64,000 bases of DNA from Deltaproteobacteria bacterium (GTDB lineage Bacteria; Desulfobacterota; Binatia; Binatales; Binataceae): contig JAFAHS010000068.1 of NCBI GenBank assembly GCA_019237115.1, positions 37,251 to 101,250 of the forward strand. The letters run 5' to 3'. The position numbers were made by a program, and so were the translations under genes. Below are positions 1 through 7,764 of this stretch, piece after piece. Position 1 is the stretch's first letter, and each line of letters opens with the position of its first letter. The notes under the pieces were generated by a model. That model saw only the letters and a program-made list of their open reading frames with translations. It made no database searches and was not told where the DNA came from.

Positions 1-1
1 A

Positions 2-436
2 ATGAAGGTCAACCTGAAGGCGCCATTTGCTCTCTCCAGCCTGTGTCTGTCGTCGATGAAGGGGCGAGGCGGAGGTGCGGTGATTCATATCACCTCCAAC
101 GAAGGCCTCCGGCCCAGCTTCGGACTTGGAGTATATTCCGTGAGCAAGGGAGCGCTCGTGACGCTGGCCCAGGTGTGCGCCAAGGAATGGGCGCGCGACA
201 AGATCCGGGTCAACTGTATCGCGCCAGGCCTGGTGCGCACCGAAATGGCTGCTCCACTGGTCGAGATGGTCGAAAAATCCGGACGCTATCCCAATCCGCT
301 GCATCGCGTGGCCGAACCCGAAGAGATCGCCGGTCTCGCCTTGTACCTCGCAAGCGACGCGGGCAGTTACGCGACCGGCCAAACTTTTGTGGTTGACGGA
401 GGCGAACTCGTCCTCGCACCGACGGATCAGAACTGA
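2..436 (+). CDS. SDR-family oxidoreductase, C-terminal part (5' end outside window)
   Basis: C-terminal two thirds of a classical short-chain dehydrogenase/reductase, an NAD(P)-dependent alcohol/ketone oxidoreductase. Visible are the catalytic YxxxK (YSVSK) about 45 residues in, the preceding Ser strand (VIHITSNEG), the post-catalytic RVNCIAPGLVRTEM segment that shapes the cofactor and substrate pocket, and the family C-terminus (LYLASDAGSYATGQTFVVDGG). The first Met in the window is internal to the fold, in the helix before the Ser strand. The Gly-rich cofactor motif must therefore lie upstream of base 1 and the gene is cut by the window edge, not truncated biologically. The next gene starts 13 bases downstream in the same direction. 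Substrate cannot be told from sequence. Confidence 0.9.
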   Translation: MKVNLKAPFALSSLCLSSMKGRGGGAVIHITSNEGLRPSFGLGVYSVSKGALVTLAQVCAKEWARDKIRVNCIAPGLVRTEMAAPLVEMVEKSGRYPNPLHRVAEPEEIAGLALYLASDAGSYATGQTFVVDGGELVLAPTDQN

Positions 437-449
437 GGAATTGATTCCA

Positions 450-645
450 ATGCCGAAGACCAAAAATGAGATCGATGCGCTGCTCACCAAGCCGAATGTG
501 GCCGTGCTCGCGGTGACTGGGCCCAATGGAGCGCCGCATGCGGTGCCCACCTGGTACGATTACCCAGGACGGTACCATTGTCTTCCATAGTGATCCGCGT
601 GCTTACAAATACAAGTGCCTTCAGCACGACCCGCGTGTAACCTAA
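450..645 (+). pseudogene. Frameshifted, truncated PPOX/F420-type flavin-split-barrel protein
   Basis: The start (MPKTKNEIDALLTKPNVAVL) and AVTGPNGAPHAVPTWYDY are typical of the N-terminus of PPOX-class F420- or FMN-dependent split-barrel enzymes. After Tyr at 561-563 the frame goes to a stop at 588-590. Skipping one C at 564 continues the family sequence (QDGTIVFHSDPRAYKYKCLQHDPRV) up to a stop at 643-645. The remaining half of the roughly 130-residue fold is absent and is replaced by the tRNA-like segment at about 669. So the gene carries a +1 frameshift and has lost its 3' half, most simply through the insertion or recombination that placed the tRNA/IS material there. Confidence 0.75.
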
Positions 646-668
646 AAGCGATGTCCGGGACTCGCCGT

Positions 669-712
669 TCGTAATCAGCAGGTCACTGGTTCGAATCCGA
701 CGGGTGGGTCCA
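669..712 (+). other. tRNA-Thr 3'-half, att-like remnant (copy 1)
   Basis: Starting in the anticodon loop, the sequence follows the 3' half of a bacterial tRNA-Thr: GTAATCAGCAGGTCACTGG, the T-loop core GGTTCGAATCC, an acceptor strand and a terminal CCA at about 710-712. The 5' half (acceptor, D-arm) is missing and the T-stem no longer pairs well, so it is not a working tRNA. Integrases often recombine from the anticodon loop to the 3' end of a tRNA, and this fragment covers that interval. A diverged copy is at 14033-14072. Confidence 0.6.
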
Positions 713-890
713 AAAAACCTGGGTCCGGCCCGGAGACATAGGTAACACAATGTACCGGCTACATAGGTGACAACCTGGGGCCGAACGGGTTGTCGAGTGA
801 AGCCATCGATCCCGAATCGCGACGCATGACCTGTGCCGGCCAAAATCAATACACGCTTGGTTTCACAGGTGAGCGGGACGTAGAGAACCC
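713..890 (-). mobile_element. End of an IS481-like insertion sequence (remnant)
   Basis: On the minus strand, 797-759 reads LDNPFGPRLSPM followed by a stop, which matches the C-terminus I associate with IS481-type DDE transposases. The flanking DNA (TACATAGGTGAC, ACATAGGTAACACA and the GTACCGGCTAC between them) has the repeated terminal look of such elements. Farther into the element the frame is broken; pieces such as LAGTGHASRFGIDG in another frame match the region just upstream in intact proteins. Only the last part of the element is left. It abuts the tRNA-Thr fragment. No intact transposase is present in the window. Confidence 0.6.
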
Positions 891-920
891 TTCATGTCTC
901 TAGCTGCCATCGTCCTGGCA

Positions 921-1613
921 CTAGACACCGCCGTACCAATCGTAACCCTGATCTTCCCAGTATCCACCGGCGCGCGTTGGCAGAAAATTTACTTCGGTCA
1001 GGTACTTCACCATCTTGTAGCCAAGCTTGACGGGTGAATAGAGGCGCAGTGGCGCGCCGTGGTCGGGATATAACGGGCGCCCGTTCATGCCGTAGGCGAG
1101 AATCGTCTGCGGATGAAGCGAGCTCTCGATGTCCCACGTCGAATAGTAACCGTTGTCGAATGAACGGAACTCGACGTACCGCGCCTCGCGGCTTGCGCCA
1201 ACCATGCGTGCGATCTCGCGGAGCTGCACGCCGTGCCATTGGGCTACGGCCGACCACCCCTCGACACAGTGGTGGCGGATTCGCATTCCCGTTTGCGGCA
1301 TCCGCTTGAGCTGGTCGAGTGTGAAGACAGAGGTCCGCGCAACCAGCCCGCCAACCTTGAGCGCCCAATTATCAGGCGCGAATGGCATCGAGTCGGAAAT
1401 AAAGTAGCTCGGGAAAGCGACCTCCGGTGTGAGCTCGGACGCAGGCGGTTCGGCCGCAAGGCGATTTTCGGAGAATAACAGACGATCTACGCGCTCATTC
1501 CACCATCCCATCCCGGCGAGAAACATCGACGTGGCACGGCTATCGCATCCGGCGAGCGCCGTGGTGGCGGCAAGACCGAGCAGAAGGCTTCGCCGCGTGA
1601 TAACCCTAACCAC
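921..1613 (-). CDS. Molybdopterin-dependent oxidoreductase, sulfite-oxidase/YedY-like
   Basis: 230-residue protein of the oxidoreductase molybdopterin-binding fold. The N-terminus RRSLLLGLAATTALAGCDS has twin arginines, a hydrophobic stretch and a lipobox-like AGC, so it is probably exported by TAT and perhaps lipidated. The Mo-ligating cysteine is most likely in RHHCVEGWSAVAQWHGV (about residue 115); DHGAPLRLYSPVKLGYKMVK and the C-terminal GGYWEDQGYDWYGG are also family-typical. The GTG start (1611-1613) overlaps the end of the upstream cytochrome b gene by 8 bases, so the two are translationally coupled. The pair resembles the YedYZ/SorAB logic of a periplasmic Mo enzyme with a membrane haem partner. 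Substrate is unknown (sulfite, sulfoxide or other). Confidence 0.85.
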   Translation of the reverse strand: MVRVITRRSLLLGLAATTALAGCDSRATSMFLAGMGWWNERVDRLLFSENRLAAEPPASELTPEVAFPSYFISDSMPFAPDNWALKVGGLVARTSVFTLDQLKRMPQTGMRIRHHCVEGWSAVAQWHGVQLREIARMVGASREARYVEFRSFDNGYYSTWDIESSLHPQTILAYGMNGRPLYPDHGAPLRLYSPVKLGYKMVKYLTEVNFLPTRAGGYWEDQGYDWYGGV

Positions 1614-2415
1614 GCTGCCCCCCGGTCACCATCGTAACGAGCGTACGCGGATGCAGTGCGACGAGCACCAGATGCATCGCGGTGAACGACGCGAGCAAAA
1701 CCAGGCAGCTCAAGTGCACCACGCGCGCGACGTCGTATCCGCCGAAGGCCGCCGTGATCCAGTACAACTGGACAGGTTTGTAAATCGCCAACCCCGACAG
1801 AACCACGACAACTCCGAACAAGATCGCGGATGAGTATGCGAGCCGCTGCAGACCGTTGTAAAAATCCTGTGATGGTGGAGTTCTGCGAATGCGCAAGTAG
1901 TAAGCGAACATCGCAAGCGCGTTTGAAGTATCGCGAGTCGGAATGAAAATTCGTCGTCTCCACTCACCGCTCGCGACCATATAGATCAGGTAAATGGCCC
2001 CGTTAAGGATGAGGAACCAGGCGATCGCGAAATGCCAGTGACGCGCGCCCGCGAGCCATCCGCCGAATCGCAGCCACGACGGTGGCGCCTGGTTCTGAAA
2101 CGGATACCAGCCATATTGTCCGCCGCGCGGCCCGAGGGCCGGATACGCCGCCAGGATCTGCAGACCGCTGCCGGCCATGATGACCAGCAGCGGAATGTTG
2201 ATCCAATGCGCCAGGCGAATCGCGGCTGGCTGAGGGAGTCGGCCCTTAGCTCGAGTTTCCGCGGCCGATGGACCGGTCGACTCACTCCGGGGCGGCGAGA
2301 ATCGAAGTAAAGCGATCGCTCTCGCGAGCTTTCCACCACGCGCTGGATCGCGATCCGCCGTGAAGCTCTTACTATCGCGCGAACGCGGAAGTGGCCCTGC
2401 GGGTGCCTTCTCCAC
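1606..2415 (-). CDS. Cytochrome b561-type membrane subunit
   Basis: About 269 residues with four or more hydrophobic segments and histidines placed as haem b ligands (RLAHWINI, ARHWHFAIAW, ARVVHLSC, AMHLVLVALH). This matches the cytochrome b subunits that pair with molybdopterin or hydrogenase enzymes. It would anchor and wire the downstream oxidoreductase (8-base overlap) to the quinone pool. The start is uncertain: GTG at 2413-2415 gives a long polar N-terminal extension of about 65 residues before the first membrane helix, and a later alternative start is possible. The Met-rich protein gene lies 16 bases upstream in the same direction, suggesting a three-gene operon. Confidence 0.8.
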   Translation of the reverse strand: MEKAPAGPLPRSRDSKSFTADRDPARGGKLARAIALLRFSPPRSESTGPSAAETRAKGRLPQPAAIRLAHWINIPLLVIMAGSGLQILAAYPALGPRGGQYGWYPFQNQAPPSWLRFGGWLAGARHWHFAIAWFLILNGAIYLIYMVASGEWRRRIFIPTRDTSNALAMFAYYLRIRRTPPSQDFYNGLQRLAYSSAILFGVVVVLSGLAIYKPVQLYWITAAFGGYDVARVVHLSCLVLLASFTAMHLVLVALHPRTLVTMVTGGQRG

Positions 2416-2431
2416 GAGACCGAACCTCCGC

Positions 2432-2764
2432 TTAGTGGCCCATTCCTGTCGTCGAAGAGCGGCCCATCATGCCGCTGTTTCCGCCGTCCATCATGTGTCC
2501 ATCCATCATCATCATCTGTCCTTCCTTCATGCGCGTTTCGCGGCCATCTTTCGTTTTAACCGTTCCATCGGTCATGACCGTGGCTCCGTTGGACATGGAC
2601 ATCGCGCTCTCCATGGGTCCGGTCGCCTTCCCCGCTTTCATCATCACCATCTTGCCGTCGTGCATCATGACACCGTCTGAGTCCGCGGCCTTAACATTCG
2701 GGGTCACACAAAAAGCCATGACCAGCGCAGTCGCGAGCAAGCAAATTGCTCGATACCTGTTCAT
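2432..2764 (-). CDS. Met-rich secreted protein (DUF6799-like)
   Basis: 110-residue protein with a Sec signal (MNRYRAICLLATALVMAFCVTPNVKAADS) and a mature part packed with Met and short repeats of the DGKMVMMKAGK / NGATVMTDGTVKTKDGRE type, ending in Met/Gly/His-rich MMMDGHMMDGGNSGMMG. Such sequences suit copper or silver binding in the periplasm, which is inference. The ATG at 2762-2764 is chosen over one five codons upstream because a GGAGG sits about 9 bases before it. It is first in a likely operon with the cytochrome b and the Mo oxidoreductase. Confidence 0.75.
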   Translation of the reverse strand: MNRYRAICLLATALVMAFCVTPNVKAADSDGVMMHDGKMVMMKAGKATGPMESAMSMSNGATVMTDGTVKTKDGRETRMKEGQMMMMDGHMMDGGNSGMMGRSSTTGMGH

Positions 2765-2848
2765 CAGCGGATCCTCCATTGAAACTTATTGACTTCGATA
2801 GACAACCGTCATGGTTGTGGAATTGTTTGGTTGAAGGATAGCAACTGC

Positions 2849-3709
2849 CTATTTGGCAACTTTCTCGGTGTAAAATCGACGGATAGTAGAGGCGATGTAA
2901 TCCAGAGAATCCTCCACCGCGAAATGACCAGAATCGAGCCGATGCATTTCGGCTTGGGGCAAGTCCTTCAAGTAGGCTTCGCCGCCCTCGCGCGTGAAGA
3001 AGATGTCGTCCTGCCCCCAGAAAATGATTGTCTTGGGCTCACGGGCTCGCAGGGACGCCTGCCATTCGGGATACAGAGCTGGTTTCGTCCGATAGTCGTA
3101 AAAGAGATCCAGTTGGATCCGCCGCGCATTGGGCCGCATGAACCGGAAGTCCATATTCCAATTGTCCGGGCTGATAAGCTCCGGCTTCTGGTGGCCGTGA
3201 AGATAAATGCTCTTGATGGCTTCCAGTTCCAGAAATGCGGCGAGCGGCTTTTCAGTCTCTAGTGTCCGATTCTTCCATAGTGCGCCGCGGAAACCGTCCC
3301 ACGCGCTGGTGAAGCCGACTTCGTATGCGTTCGTGTTCTGGATGATCAGCCACTCAAGCCAGTCCTGACGGCGGGTCACGATCCTGAAGCCAAAGGGGCC
3401 GCCGTAGTCCTGAGCGTAGAGGCCAAAGTGATCGAAACCCTGCTGCTGAAGAAAGCTTTCGACGATCTCGGAGAGCTTGTCAAAGGTGTAGGAAGACGTG
3501 GCCGGGTCGGGCATATCGCTATTGCCAAAACCGGGGTAGTCCGGCGCAATCACATGGAATTGATCGGCCAGAGCTGGAATCAAGTTGCGATACTGATGCG
3601 AAGATGCAGGAAAGCCGTGGAGAAGCACTACCTTCGCACTGTCAGGACTGCCGGCTTCGCGATAGAAGATCGAGTGGCCGTCTACGGTTGCGGTCTTGTG
3701 AGAGACCAT
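2849..3709 (-). CDS. Alpha/beta hydrolase, epoxide hydrolase/haloalkane dehalogenase type
   Basis: 286 residues. Features in order: oxyanion motif HGFPASSHQYRNLIP, the nucleophile elbow YAQDYGGPFGFR with Asp as nucleophile (as in epoxide hydrolases and haloalkane dehalogenases, not Ser), a cap region, FWGQDDIFF with the third acid, and catalytic His in SGHFAVED. ATG at 3707-3709 is used: GGGAGC precedes it, while upstream in-frame codons overlap the DoxX gene. It lies 25 bases after the DoxX gene, in a minus-strand operon with DoxX and an AhpD-like protein, all divergent from a sigma54 activator. Hydrolysis of an epoxide, C-halogen or ester bond cannot be separated by eye. Confidence 0.88.
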   Translation of the reverse strand: MVSHKTATVDGHSIFYREAGSPDSAKVVLLHGFPASSHQYRNLIPALADQFHVIAPDYPGFGNSDMPDPATSSYTFDKLSEIVESFLQQQGFDHFGLYAQDYGGPFGFRIVTRRQDWLEWLIIQNTNAYEVGFTSAWDGFRGALWKNRTLETEKPLAAFLELEAIKSIYLHGHQKPELISPDNWNMDFRFMRPNARRIQLDLFYDYRTKPALYPEWQASLRAREPKTIIFWGQDDIFFTREGGEAYLKDLPQAEMHRLDSGHFAVEDSLDYIASTIRRFYTEKVAK

Positions 3710-3734
3710 ATGTGCTCCCAGGATGGTGTGGATC

Positions 3735-4325
3735 CTACTGAAGTGACCTTCCTCGGATTTCACTCGCGGACCGGGCTCCTTTTCCGCAACCCACGTCACC
3801 GATAACCCGATCGTCTCGAAGTGCGACGAACTTCGAACGGCGCAGGTAGTTGGAAAGGGCGTGCTCGATGAGTCCATCCACAGCGAATGGTCCAGATCCG
3901 CCTATTACGAGAGCCGCGAGGCAGGCGATATACAGCAATGCGACCTCGTAACCCGGAGGTCCGAATTTCGGGCCCGCCGCCGTCACGGCGATGAGCTTTA
4001 TTGAACTGAAACCGTAGGGAAGGTGTACCGTAAACATGGCCGTCAATAGGACTGCGGCCATCGGCAGACTGACGATCGGCACGAAAGCGCCCAGGATTAC
4101 GGCAAGACCGCCGAACAGTTCGGTAAGGATAGTGAGCCGTGCCATAAGATGCGGATCCGGAACTCCGATGGCCCCGAGGATGGCGGCGAACGTGTCCACC
4201 CCGTTAGACAGCTTGGCGAACCCGTGTTCCATGAAGCCGTATCCAACAATCAGGCGCAGTGGAATCGGAGCCCAGCGGGCAATCGGAAATCGGCTGGATA
4301 ACCCAAAGGAAGTGTTACCCAACAT
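3735..4325 (-). CDS. DoxX-family membrane protein
   Basis: 196 residues with four hydrophobic helices. The RLIVGYGFMEHGFAKLSNGVDTF stretch and LTILTELFGGLAVILGAF are typical of DoxX/DoxD-like proteins, small inner-membrane proteins tied to redox or thiol homeostasis. The C-terminal 35 residues after the last helix are polar and look unrelated to the family. The MLGNTS start at 4323-4325 has AGAGG upstream and is preferred over a start nine codons earlier. Middle gene of the AhpD-like, DoxX, hydrolase operon. Confidence 0.82.
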   Translation of the reverse strand: MLGNTSFGLSSRFPIARWAPIPLRLIVGYGFMEHGFAKLSNGVDTFAAILGAIGVPDPHLMARLTILTELFGGLAVILGAFVPIVSLPMAAVLLTAMFTVHLPYGFSSIKLIAVTAAGPKFGPPGYEVALLYIACLAALVIGGSGPFAVDGLIEHALSNYLRRSKFVALRDDRVIGDVGCGKGARSASEIRGRSLQ

Positions 4326-4370
4326 CGTCCGAACCTCTAAGACGCAACACAACCGAGCACTTAACTGAAT

Positions 4371-4913
4371 TCAAATTTGGCCTGGCCTGACCTCGGGGAA
4401 GTCCAGTAAGGTGAGGGCCACGTGGTTGACGTAATTCGTCAGGATGTTGAGCACGACGTTGGCTACGGTCTCCACGATCTCACCATTCGTCAGACCGAAG
4501 ATGCGAGCCCCCTCCACGTCGGAGTCGCTGACCTCGCCGCGCTGGACGACGATGCTGCGCGCGAGCTTCAAGATGGCGTCGATCCTACCGATCGTCGCAG
4601 TGGCGTGAATCGCATCGGCGATGTCCTTTTTGGTAAGGCCGACTTTCTCACCGATGAACGTGTGGGCACTCAAGCAGTAGCCGCACAGGTTGCTCTCGGC
4701 GACGGTGAGGGCGATTTGCTCACGGACCTTTAAGTCGAAGTTGCCACCGGCGAGCGCATCATTGAAATTGAGATAGCCCTCGAGTGCCGCTGGCGAATTG
4801 CCGAGCACGCGGAAGAGGTTAGGTACGGCACCGAGTTTGGCCTCAACCTGGTCGAACAGTTTTTTGGTCTTGCCCATGGTGTGGGTCGGGTCGAGTTGAG
4901 TGATGCGGTTCAC
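4371..4913 (-). CDS. Carboxymuconolactone decarboxylase / AhpD-like protein
   Basis: 180 residues of the CMD/AhpD fold: NLFRVLGNSPAALEGYLNFNDAL, then the redox motif CGYCLSAH (CxxC-xxxH) about residue 77, and a C-terminal helix (NVVLNILTNYVNHVALTLLDFP). Members with CxxC act as peroxidase or thiol-disulfide partners rather than as true decarboxylases. The GTG start (4911-4913) has AAAGGGA about 11 bases upstream. First gene of the operon that faces away from the PAS-sigma54 activator, which makes that activator the obvious candidate regulator. Confidence 0.88.
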   Translation of the reverse strand: MNRITQLDPTHTMGKTKKLFDQVEAKLGAVPNLFRVLGNSPAALEGYLNFNDALAGGNFDLKVREQIALTVAESNLCGYCLSAHTFIGEKVGLTKKDIADAIHATATIGRIDAILKLARSIVVQRGEVSDSDVEGARIFGLTNGEIVETVANVVLNILTNYVNHVALTLLDFPEVRPGQI

Positions 4914-5077
4914 TTGGGTGAATTCCCTTTATCTTTCGTCTTGCTCGGCTTTTGATGGGCGGTCCGACGGACCGATGCTAGAACATTTTTCATGCCAGGC
5001 GGCGTATTGCTGCCAACGTTTGAAAACCTGGATATCCGTGACTTCTGCGCAGCTTTCCGACTGCCAATTATCGCAAA

Positions 5078-5117
5078 ACTACGAATTTACGTGCGCGTCA
5101 ACGCGAAAACTCGTAGT
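5078..5117. promoter_or_regulatory. Nested inverted repeats just before the sigma54-activator start
   Basis: ACTACGA (5078-5084) is mirrored by TCGTAGT (5111-5117). Between them sits the palindrome CGCGT-CA-ACGCG (5094-5105). The set lies in the divergent intergenic region, ending 3 bases before the proposed ATG at 5121. It could be an operator for autoregulation or an mRNA hairpin over the start. I do not see a convincing -24/-12 sigma54 promoter here. Confidence 0.45.
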
Positions 5118-5120
5118 AAG

Positions 5121-6611
5121 ATGGATTCTCATCCAATGAAGCCGTCAGCTTCGGAAGGCGATCTGGAGCGCCTGACTGAGCAGCTCCGTCAGGCGAATGA
5201 GGCTCTGACCGAGAGCGAGGAGCGGTTCCGCGATCTCTTCGAGGAGGCACCGATCGCGTACGTGCATGAGGGCGTTGATACCCGCCTCATCCGGGCGAAC
5301 CGCGCCGCGTTGAAGATTCTAGGCATGAACTCCGAAGATATTGTCGGGACCTTCGGGAAGTCTCTTGTGCCCAATACCCCTGAAGCGCAGCGCCGTTTGC
5401 ACGAGGCGCTGCACTCCATCGGTCGCGGGACGGAGACCAGTGGCATCGTCCTCGAACTACGTCGCAAGGATAACGGCAAACCGGTCTGGCTCCAGTGGTG
5501 GTCCAAGCCGGCAGAGGGCGGCAAGTACACCCGAACGATGTTCCTCGATATTACGGACCGGGTGTTGATGGAGCAGGAAAAAGCCAGGCTTGAAGACCAG
5601 AATGCTTACCTGCTCGATGAACTCCGCGGGGAACATAACTTCGGCGAGATGATCGGTGAAAGCGAGAGACTGCGGAAAGTGAAGCAGCAGATTCGGCTCG
5701 TGGCGCCAGTGGACACCTCGGTGCTTATCACCGGAGAAAGTGGCACTGGCAAGGAACTGGTCGCGCGTGCGATCCACGAGCAGAGCTCGCGAATAGGGCG
5801 CGCCCTGATCAAGCTGAATTGTAGTGCTGTACCCGAGGGGCTGTTTGAGAGCGAATTCTTCGGTCACGTAAAAGGTGCGTTCACCGGCGCGCTCAAGGAT
5901 AAGCCCGGACGATTCGAACTGGCAGATGGGGGCACATTATTCCTCGACGAAATTGGAGATGTGCCACTCGCAATGCAGGTGAAGCTGCTCCGCGTCTTGC
6001 AAGAGCAAGAGCTGGAGCGGATTGGCGACACTCGTACTCGCAGAGTCAATGTCCGAATCATCGCAGCGACTAACCGTGACCTAAGGAAGGAGGTCGATGC
6101 GGGGCACTTCCGCCAGGACCTCTTCTATCGCCTGAGTGTCTTCCCGATTGAGGTCCCGCCGCTCCGTGATCGGAAAGAGGACATCCCCCTACTGGCAACA
6201 CACTTCGTGAGGCAAAGCGCCCAGCGAATGAATCGGGCTAACCTCAAAATCAGCCAGGTCGCACTGACTGAGCTCTCCAATTATGACTGGCCCGGTAATG
6301 TGCGTGAACTTCAGAACGCCATCGAGCGAGCGATCATCCTTTCGCAAGGAGGGCCGCTACGTTTCGAACTGCCAGGGCCAAACACCACCTCCGCTCCTCG
6401 CGTGCGCGCTCAGCTGTCTTCAAAGACTGACATGCTAACGCGCGATGAATGGAAGCGTCAGGAACGCAATGCTATCGCTGCCGCATTGAAGCGGACCGGG
6501 GGCAAAGTCTTCGGTCCGGGAGGTGCAGCAGAATTGCTTGGCATGAATCCATCAACCCTCAGTTCGCGCATCAGGGCTCTGGGTCTGAACCGAAAGACTC
6601 CGGCCGGTTGA
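5121..6611 (+). CDS. PAS-domain sigma54-dependent transcriptional activator
   Basis: 496 residues. A PAS sensor spans about 30-150 ([19 protein letters not shown] to [13 protein letters not shown]) with a coiled linker. The AAA+ domain has Walker A GESGTGKE (205-212), the sigma54-contacting GAFTGA (252-257), Walker B GTLFLDE (271-277), sensor and arginine-finger regions and WPGNVREL. A Fis-type helix-turn-helix ([23 protein letters not shown]) ends the protein. It has no receiver domain, so it senses a ligand or redox state directly through PAS. ATG 5121 is chosen because the upstream in-frame ATG (4992) adds 43 residues of non-family sequence through the inverted repeats; no good ribosome-binding site precedes 5121. 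It likely activates the divergent AhpD/DoxX/hydrolase operon. Confidence 0.92.
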   Translation: MDSHPMKPSASEGDLERLTEQLRQANEALTESEERFRDLFEEAPIAYVHEGVDTRLIRANRAALKILGMNSEDIVGTFGKSLVPNTPEAQRRLHEALHSIGRGTETSGIVLELRRKDNGKPVWLQWWSKPAEGGKYTRTMFLDITDRVLMEQEKARLEDQNAYLLDELRGEHNFGEMIGESERLRKVKQQIRLVAPVDTSVLITGESGTGKELVARAIHEQSSRIGRALIKLNCSAVPEGLFESEFFGHVKGAFTGALKDKPGRFELADGGTLFLDEIGDVPLAMQVKLLRVLQEQELERIGDTRTRRVNVRIIAATNRDLRKEVDAGHFRQDLFYRLSVFPIEVPPLRDRKEDIPLLATHFVRQSAQRMNRANLKISQVALTELSNYDWPGNVRELQNAIERAIILSQGGPLRFELPGPNTTSAPRVRAQLSSKTDMLTRDEWKRQERNAIAAALKRTGGKVFGPGGAAELLGMNPSTLSSRIRALGLNRKTPAG

Positions 6612-6644
6612 GTTTTGGCGATCGATGGCCTCTGCTTTTGTGGC

Positions 6645-7155
6645 AGATCCACTTATCGGGTCCGAGCGCGTTTCGGATCCTGGCTGTCTGCTCCGGCGTC
6701 ACATACAGCAGAAACGTTCCCGGTTTCGGCGCCGGCGAACATCTTCGGCGTCAAGGCCGCGATCACTTATCAGAGGATCCGAAGCCGGCCTGGGTGCACT
6801 GTAGGGAGCCGCCTTAATGCTCGCCAGGTACTCGCGCATGAAAGCGACGGGCTTCTCATACGTGAGGCCGAGTTGCGCCATCATCGGGCCCTGATTGACG
6901 CCGAATCCCGGGATCAAGCGGTCAGGAAAGATTTCCGCAAGGGCGCGGGCCGCATCGCTCATCGTGATCGGCTGGCGCTTCCAGACGTTGGCGATGCCGG
7001 TCCCGACGACTAGCTTGTCGGTCACGGTTAGAGTTAGAATGTGAGCGGCGACCGCGAATCGATCGCGGCCAAACGCTTCCGGAAACCAAAATGCGCTGTG
7101 GCTCGGCTGGTCGACTTTCCGCGCGAGATCGGCGAGGTACGCTTCAGCGGTTGCC
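6645..7155 (-). pseudogene. LLM-class (luciferase-like, F420-type) oxidoreductase relic
   Basis: The minus strand reads AEAYLADLARKVDQ..FWFPEAFGRDRFAVAAHIL then LVVGTGIANVWKRQPITM, FGVNQGPMMAQLGLTYEKPVAFMREYL and IKAAPYSA in one frame. After about 6775 the family sequence moves to other frames: VIAALTPKMFAGAE, then LYVTPEQTARIRNALGPDKWIC. This is the order of an LLM-class F420-dependent oxidoreductase. The first part of the gene (barrel strands before AEAYL) and one stretch near the C-terminal third are missing, and there are at least two frame changes. Not functional. Confidence 0.78.
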
Positions 7156-7163
7156 TATGGCAA

Positions 7164-7262
7164 TCATGGGATGAAAGTCCGCAAGTAGAGCTTATTGTCT
7201 AGTCCTTCGAAGGTATGGTAGCGCGTGGCGAATTTCCATTGGTCGCCTTGCTTTCGGTACCA
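7164..7262 (-). pseudogene. SnoaL/NTF2-like domain, C-terminal relic
   Basis: The minus strand gives YRKQGDQWKFATRYHTFEGL followed by DNKLYLRTFIP and a stop at 7164-7166. WYRKxGDxWKFxxR..H is typical of the end of NTF2-like (SnoaL) proteins. Nothing recognisable precedes it, since the VOC relic on the other strand abuts it. Only about 32 codons survive. Confidence 0.5.
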
Positions 7263-7338
7263 TAGCAACTACTACGGCGGCTTCGTAAAGGATCCCGATG
7301 GCAATAACATCGAAGCCGTGTGTCATCAGGAAGAGTAG
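7258..7338 (+). pseudogene. VOC/glyoxalase-family C-terminal relic
   Basis: YHSNYYGGFVKDPDGNNIEA followed by VCHQEE and a stop. YYGAFVxDPDGNNIEAVCH is the usual last strand of small VOC (glyoxalase/bleomycin-resistance) proteins, carrying the metal-ligand Glu. The rest of the domain is absent. It joins directly to the SnoaL relic on the opposite strand, a junction of two unrelated broken genes. Confidence 0.6.
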
Positions 7339-7764
7339 CTAGTGCTCACGCTGGGTGCAAAGCGGCTTGGTTGACGGCTGCAGCGGTGATGCAACGGTAC
7401 TTTCTTCAGCGCCCGGACAGTGAGTCTGTCCGAATGCGGTTAGCGATTGGATGTACCCTCGATTCCCAGGTTAGAGAAACGGAGCATGCGGCCCTGCGCC
7501 ACCGTGAATGGCAGGCGATGCAGACCTCGGAAGGTTGAAAACTCCTCGCGACGGCGGGGTTGCTCCAGAAGCCGGGACTCGCCTTCGTGAATTTGGAGAG
7601 ACTCTCGCGCCAGCTTTGGTTCTGGTGGGCTAAAGACTCCGGTACTACATTGCCAAAGTGTCGGAATTCGCGGTCGCGGAAAATTTGCCGTGCGAGAGAG
7701 CTTTTTGGCATTCTGCCGATGGGTGCCTGTGTCGAAAGCGCCAAGTATTGTGTCGCAGCAATCG
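7339..7764. other. Stretch without a recognisable gene
   Basis: Both strands were read in all frames. Open stretches exist but none has family-like composition or a ribosome-binding site. It lies between the gene relics and the DUF2127 gene and may hold that gene's promoter. Confidence 0.4.

Noticed and set aside
669..712. A working tRNA-Thr gene at 669-712.
   Set aside because: The 5' half is missing and the T-stem has several mismatches.
4985..5040. Possible -24/-12 sigma54 promoter upstream of the activator (AGGCGGCGTATTGCT).
   Set aside because: The GG to GC spacing is 9, not 10, and the flanking consensus is poor.
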